Assembly (NCBI GenBank): GCA_900546915.1
Contig: UREY01000009.1
Span: forward strand, 1-64,000
Direction of reading: 5' to 3'
Length of the DNA stretch: 64,000 bases
Source: an uncultured Eubacteriales bacterium
GTDB lineage: Bacteria > Bacillota > Clostridia > Oscillospirales > Oscillospiraceae
Shown: positions 62,271-64,000 of the stretch, one piece after another
Layout of the letters: each line of letters opens with the position of its first letter
How positions within the stretch are numbered: the stretch's first letter is position 1
Notes under the pieces: model-generated
Databases searched by the model: none
What the model saw: only the letters and a program-made list of their open reading frames with translations
Told to the model about the DNA's origin: nothing
Program-made: the position numbers and the translations under genes

Positions 62271-62311
62271 GGGCGCCGCAAATCAGTTTTTGCGGCGCCC
62301 ACAAATTTTTT
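62271..62311 (+). terminator. Terminator of the glmS-argF operon
   Basis: Perfect 12-bp arms GGGCGCCGCAAA (62271-62282) and TTTGCGGCGCCC (62289-62300), then ACAAATTTTTTC. Confidence 0.87.
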
Positions 62312-62378
62312 CAAATTTCACCGGCCAAAGGAGCGCCCCTTCCATCGGGCCGGGCAATCCGGATGAAAGAGGAAGAAA

Positions 62379-63047
62379 ATGATGAAACAAAACCACGCTT
62401 TTGAGCAAATGCGGAAGGCTGCAATCCAGCGCCTGGATTCCCGCGCGCCGGAAGATCTGGCGGAACGGTCCGGCGCCGTGTTCCATGGGGATTCCGCTGT
62501 GCTGGAGCTTTCCAGTCTGGGAAAGCATTACACACTTTCTTTGCCTACCTACGAATGCCATCCGGAGATGGAATCCTGGCACTACCTAATTCTGCTGCAT
62601 TATCTGGATCTGGCGGATGGAACCCCCGTATCCCCTTGCTTCTGTACTTTTGGGGATTTAAAGGACGGCCTGGTTCGGGGGACAAAATTCGATCACACCG
62701 TCACGCAAGCGCTCTGCCAATTTTTAAGGGGAAGAAACCAGGAACAGCTTACCGCTATCTGCAAACAGCTGGGCGGTCAAATAACCAATTCCCACGCCGA
62801 CTTCAGCGCGGTCCTGCCTCTCTTCCCCCGGCTCCCCTTTTTGCTGAAAGTCTGGTACGCCGACGAGGAATTTCCCGCCTCCGGCACGCTGCTTCCCGCC
62901 TGCAGCACCAGTCATTACCTCGCCATGGAAGACGCCGTGGTCGCAGGAGAGCTCCTGCTCACCAAGCTTCAGCAGGTTTCGCCCCATTTTGAAACCAAGT
63001 CCTCCGGTTCCCGGGAATCTCCGGACCACGTTGCAAACATCCGGTAG
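62379..63047 (+). CDS. DUF3786 family protein
   Basis: 222 residues (ATG 62379 or the next codon 62382), AGAGGAAG upstream. The layout fits DUF3786: ALxxLDxRxPEDLAERSGA at the start, YTLSLPTYECHP, HYLILLHYLDLADGTP, then LPLFPRLPFLLKVWYADEEF, PASGTLLPACSTSHYLAMED. Family common in anaerobes, often near corrinoid or acetyl-CoA enzymes; function unknown. No clear promoter found. Confidence 0.75.
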   Translation: MMKQNHAFEQMRKAAIQRLDSRAPEDLAERSGAVFHGDSAVLELSSLGKHYTLSLPTYECHPEMESWHYLILLHYLDLADGTPVSPCFCTFGDLKDGLVRGTKFDHTVTQALCQFLRGRNQEQLTAICKQLGGQITNSHADFSAVLPLFPRLPFLLKVWYADEEFPASGTLLPACSTSHYLAMEDAVVAGELLLTKLQQVSPHFETKSSGSRESPDHVANIR

Positions 63048-63115
63048 CGAGCGGCAAACGGCTCTGTCCTCTAATGCCGTCCTGCCGGTTTCATAGAAAA
63101 AAGGTTGTGACGGTC

Positions 63116-63155
63116 TTTTCAAACAGGAAAAAATATGCTAAAATGATAGCATATT
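63116..63155 (+). promoter_or_regulatory. pfkA promoter with overlapping inverted repeat
   Basis: TTTTCA (63116-63121), 17-bp spacer, TAAAAT (63139-63144). The -10 sits inside a perfect 9-bp inverted repeat AATATGCTA (63132-63140) / TAGCATATT (63147-63155), a likely repressor operator. Confidence 0.65.
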
Positions 63156-63205
63156 GCACCAAACGGCCTGTGGCCGAGAACAAAAGAAAAGGGAGGTTTT
63201 CTGCT

Positions 63206-64000
63206 ATGAAGAGAATCGGCATGTTAACCAGCGGCGGCGATTGTCAAGCGCTGAACGCCGCCATGCGCGGTGTGGCCAAAACCCTGTATCACGCCTCGGA
63301 GAAAGTGGAAATCTACGGATTTCTGGACGGTTATCAGGGGTTGATTTACGGAAAATTTCGACTCCTGACCTATGATGACTTTTCCGGTATTCTCACCAAA
63401 GGTGGAACATTTTTGGGCAGCAGTCGGACGCCTTTTAAAACCATTCAAGAGATCGGACCGGACGGTGTGGATAAAGTCGCGGCCATGAAGCAGACCTATT
63501 ATAAGCTGCAGCTGGACTGCTTGGTGATCCTGGGCGGCAACGGCACCCATAAGACGGCCAATCTCCTTCGCACCGAAGGATTAAACATTGTCACGCTTCC
63601 GAAAACCATTGACAATGACCTTTGGGGAACCGACATGACCTTCGGATTCCAAAGCGCCGTAGACGTAGCCACCAACGCCATCGACTGCATTCACACCACT
63701 GCCGCCTCCCACGGCCGCGTCTTTATCGTGGAGGTCATGGGACACAAGGTGGGATGGTTGACTCTGAACGCCGGGATGGCCGGAGGAGCCGATATCATTC
63801 TAATCCCGGAAATTCCATATGACCTGGATAAAATAGCCGCAAAAATTCAGCAGCGGCACGACAGAGGCAGCCGGTTCACCATCCTGGCCGTCGCAGAAGG
63901 AGCCATATCCAAGGAGGACGCCAAACTCTCCAAGAAGGAGTACCGGAAAAAGCTGTCCAATTACAAATACCCCTCCGTCTCCTATGAAATTGCCGAAAAG
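63206..64000 (+). CDS. pfkA: 6-phosphofructokinase, 5' part (runs off the window)
   Basis: GGGAGG 9 bases upstream. 265 codons present, frame open to the end. PFK motifs: TSGGDCQALNAAMRG (residues about 8-22), GSSRTPF, GGNGTHKTANLL and the catalytic LPKTIDNDLWGTD with FGFQSAVDVATNAID, then EVMGHKVGWLT. At the phosphodonor-determining pair it has Gly (GGNG, as in ATP enzymes) but Lys (PKTIDND, as in PPi and group III enzymes), so donor use is ambiguous. Phosphorylates fructose 6-phosphate. Confidence 0.95.
   Translation, partial: MKRIGMLTSGGDCQALNAAMRGVAKTLYHASEKVEIYGFLDGYQGLIYGKFRLLTYDDFSGILTKGGTFLGSSRTPFKTIQEIGPDGVDKVAAMKQTYYKLQLDCLVILGGNGTHKTANLLRTEGLNIVTLPKTIDNDLWGTDMTFGFQSAVDVATNAIDCIHTTAASHGRVFIVEVMGHKVGWLTLNAGMAGGADIILIPEIPYDLDKIAAKIQQRHDRGSRFTILAVAEGAISKEDAKLSKKEYRKKLSNYKYPSVSYEIAEK

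Overview
The window looks like a chromosomal segment of an anaerobic, spore-forming, gut-type Firmicute, most likely class Clostridia near Oscillospiraceae/Ruminococcaceae (Oscillibacter- or Flavonifractor-like). This rests on moderately high G+C, sigma-A promoters of TTGACA-17-TATAAT type, strong AGGAGG ribosome binding sites, the spoIIGA-sigE pair, a class II B12-dependent ribonucleotide reductase, an SLH-anchored surface protease, and glutamate fermentation through B12-dependent glutamate mutase. The family-level placement is inference, since no 16S gene is present. I see no prophage, insertion sequence or CRISPR array; apart from a few small unknown genes at the left end this is core chromosome.

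Layout. 1-2100: tail of an ABC ATPase gene, two small unknown ORFs, a protein resembling only the Spo0A DNA-binding domain, and tRNA-Gly(GCC) with its own promoter and terminator. 2190-6305: MarR regulator plus heterodimeric ABC exporter behind a promoter with twin palindromic operators. 6323-8993: sigE, spoIIGA, a hexapeptide acetyltransferase and a DUF951 protein. 9074-12737: S1-domain protein, rarA and a winged-helix regulator. 12791-20841: a 2634-residue surface subtilase with four adhesin-like modules, eleven Cys-rich repeats and three SLH domains. 20895-23192: CmpB-like membrane protein, Cu/Zn-SOD-like protein and a lipoprotein. 23242-32887: a compact eight-gene minus-strand operon (ktrB, ktrA, SpoU methyltransferase, dprA, topA, trmFO, plsX, rnc) starting with a structured leader of about 190 nt. 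33115-37881: KdpDE-like two-component system, a second KtrB/KtrA pair and a DUF368 transporter. 37897-40407: three spore/peptidoglycan-type genes and a helical-bundle protein. 40918-46723: asnB, a probable unannotated small RNA, YhbD plus a bactofilin-like protein, and nrdJ. 46733-50485: phosphatidyltransferase, GH20 hexosaminidase, DUF1622 and VOC proteins. 50497-62311: amino-acid fermentation cluster. 62379-64000: DUF3786 protein and the 5' part of pfkA.

How the genes work together. The fermentation cluster encodes glutamate mutase (glmS, glmL, glmE) and methylaspartate ammonia-lyase beside a citrate-lyase-type complex (citD, citE, citF) and its activating ligase (citC). In the methylaspartate pathway that lyase would be citramalate lyase, splitting citramalate into acetate and pyruvate. 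The intervening mesaconate hydratase is not in the window. Arginine deiminase and ornithine carbamoyltransferase continue the glutamate mutase operon, tying arginine catabolism to it. A P-loop protein with a tRNA-synthetase editing-domain-like motif is apparently co-transcribed with citC and is the least explained member.

The most interesting unexplained items are that P-loop protein, the candidate small RNA at about 42872-43084, the structured ktrB leader, the operators at the marR-like, yhbD, kdpD-like and pfkA promoters, and the architecture of the giant surface protease.
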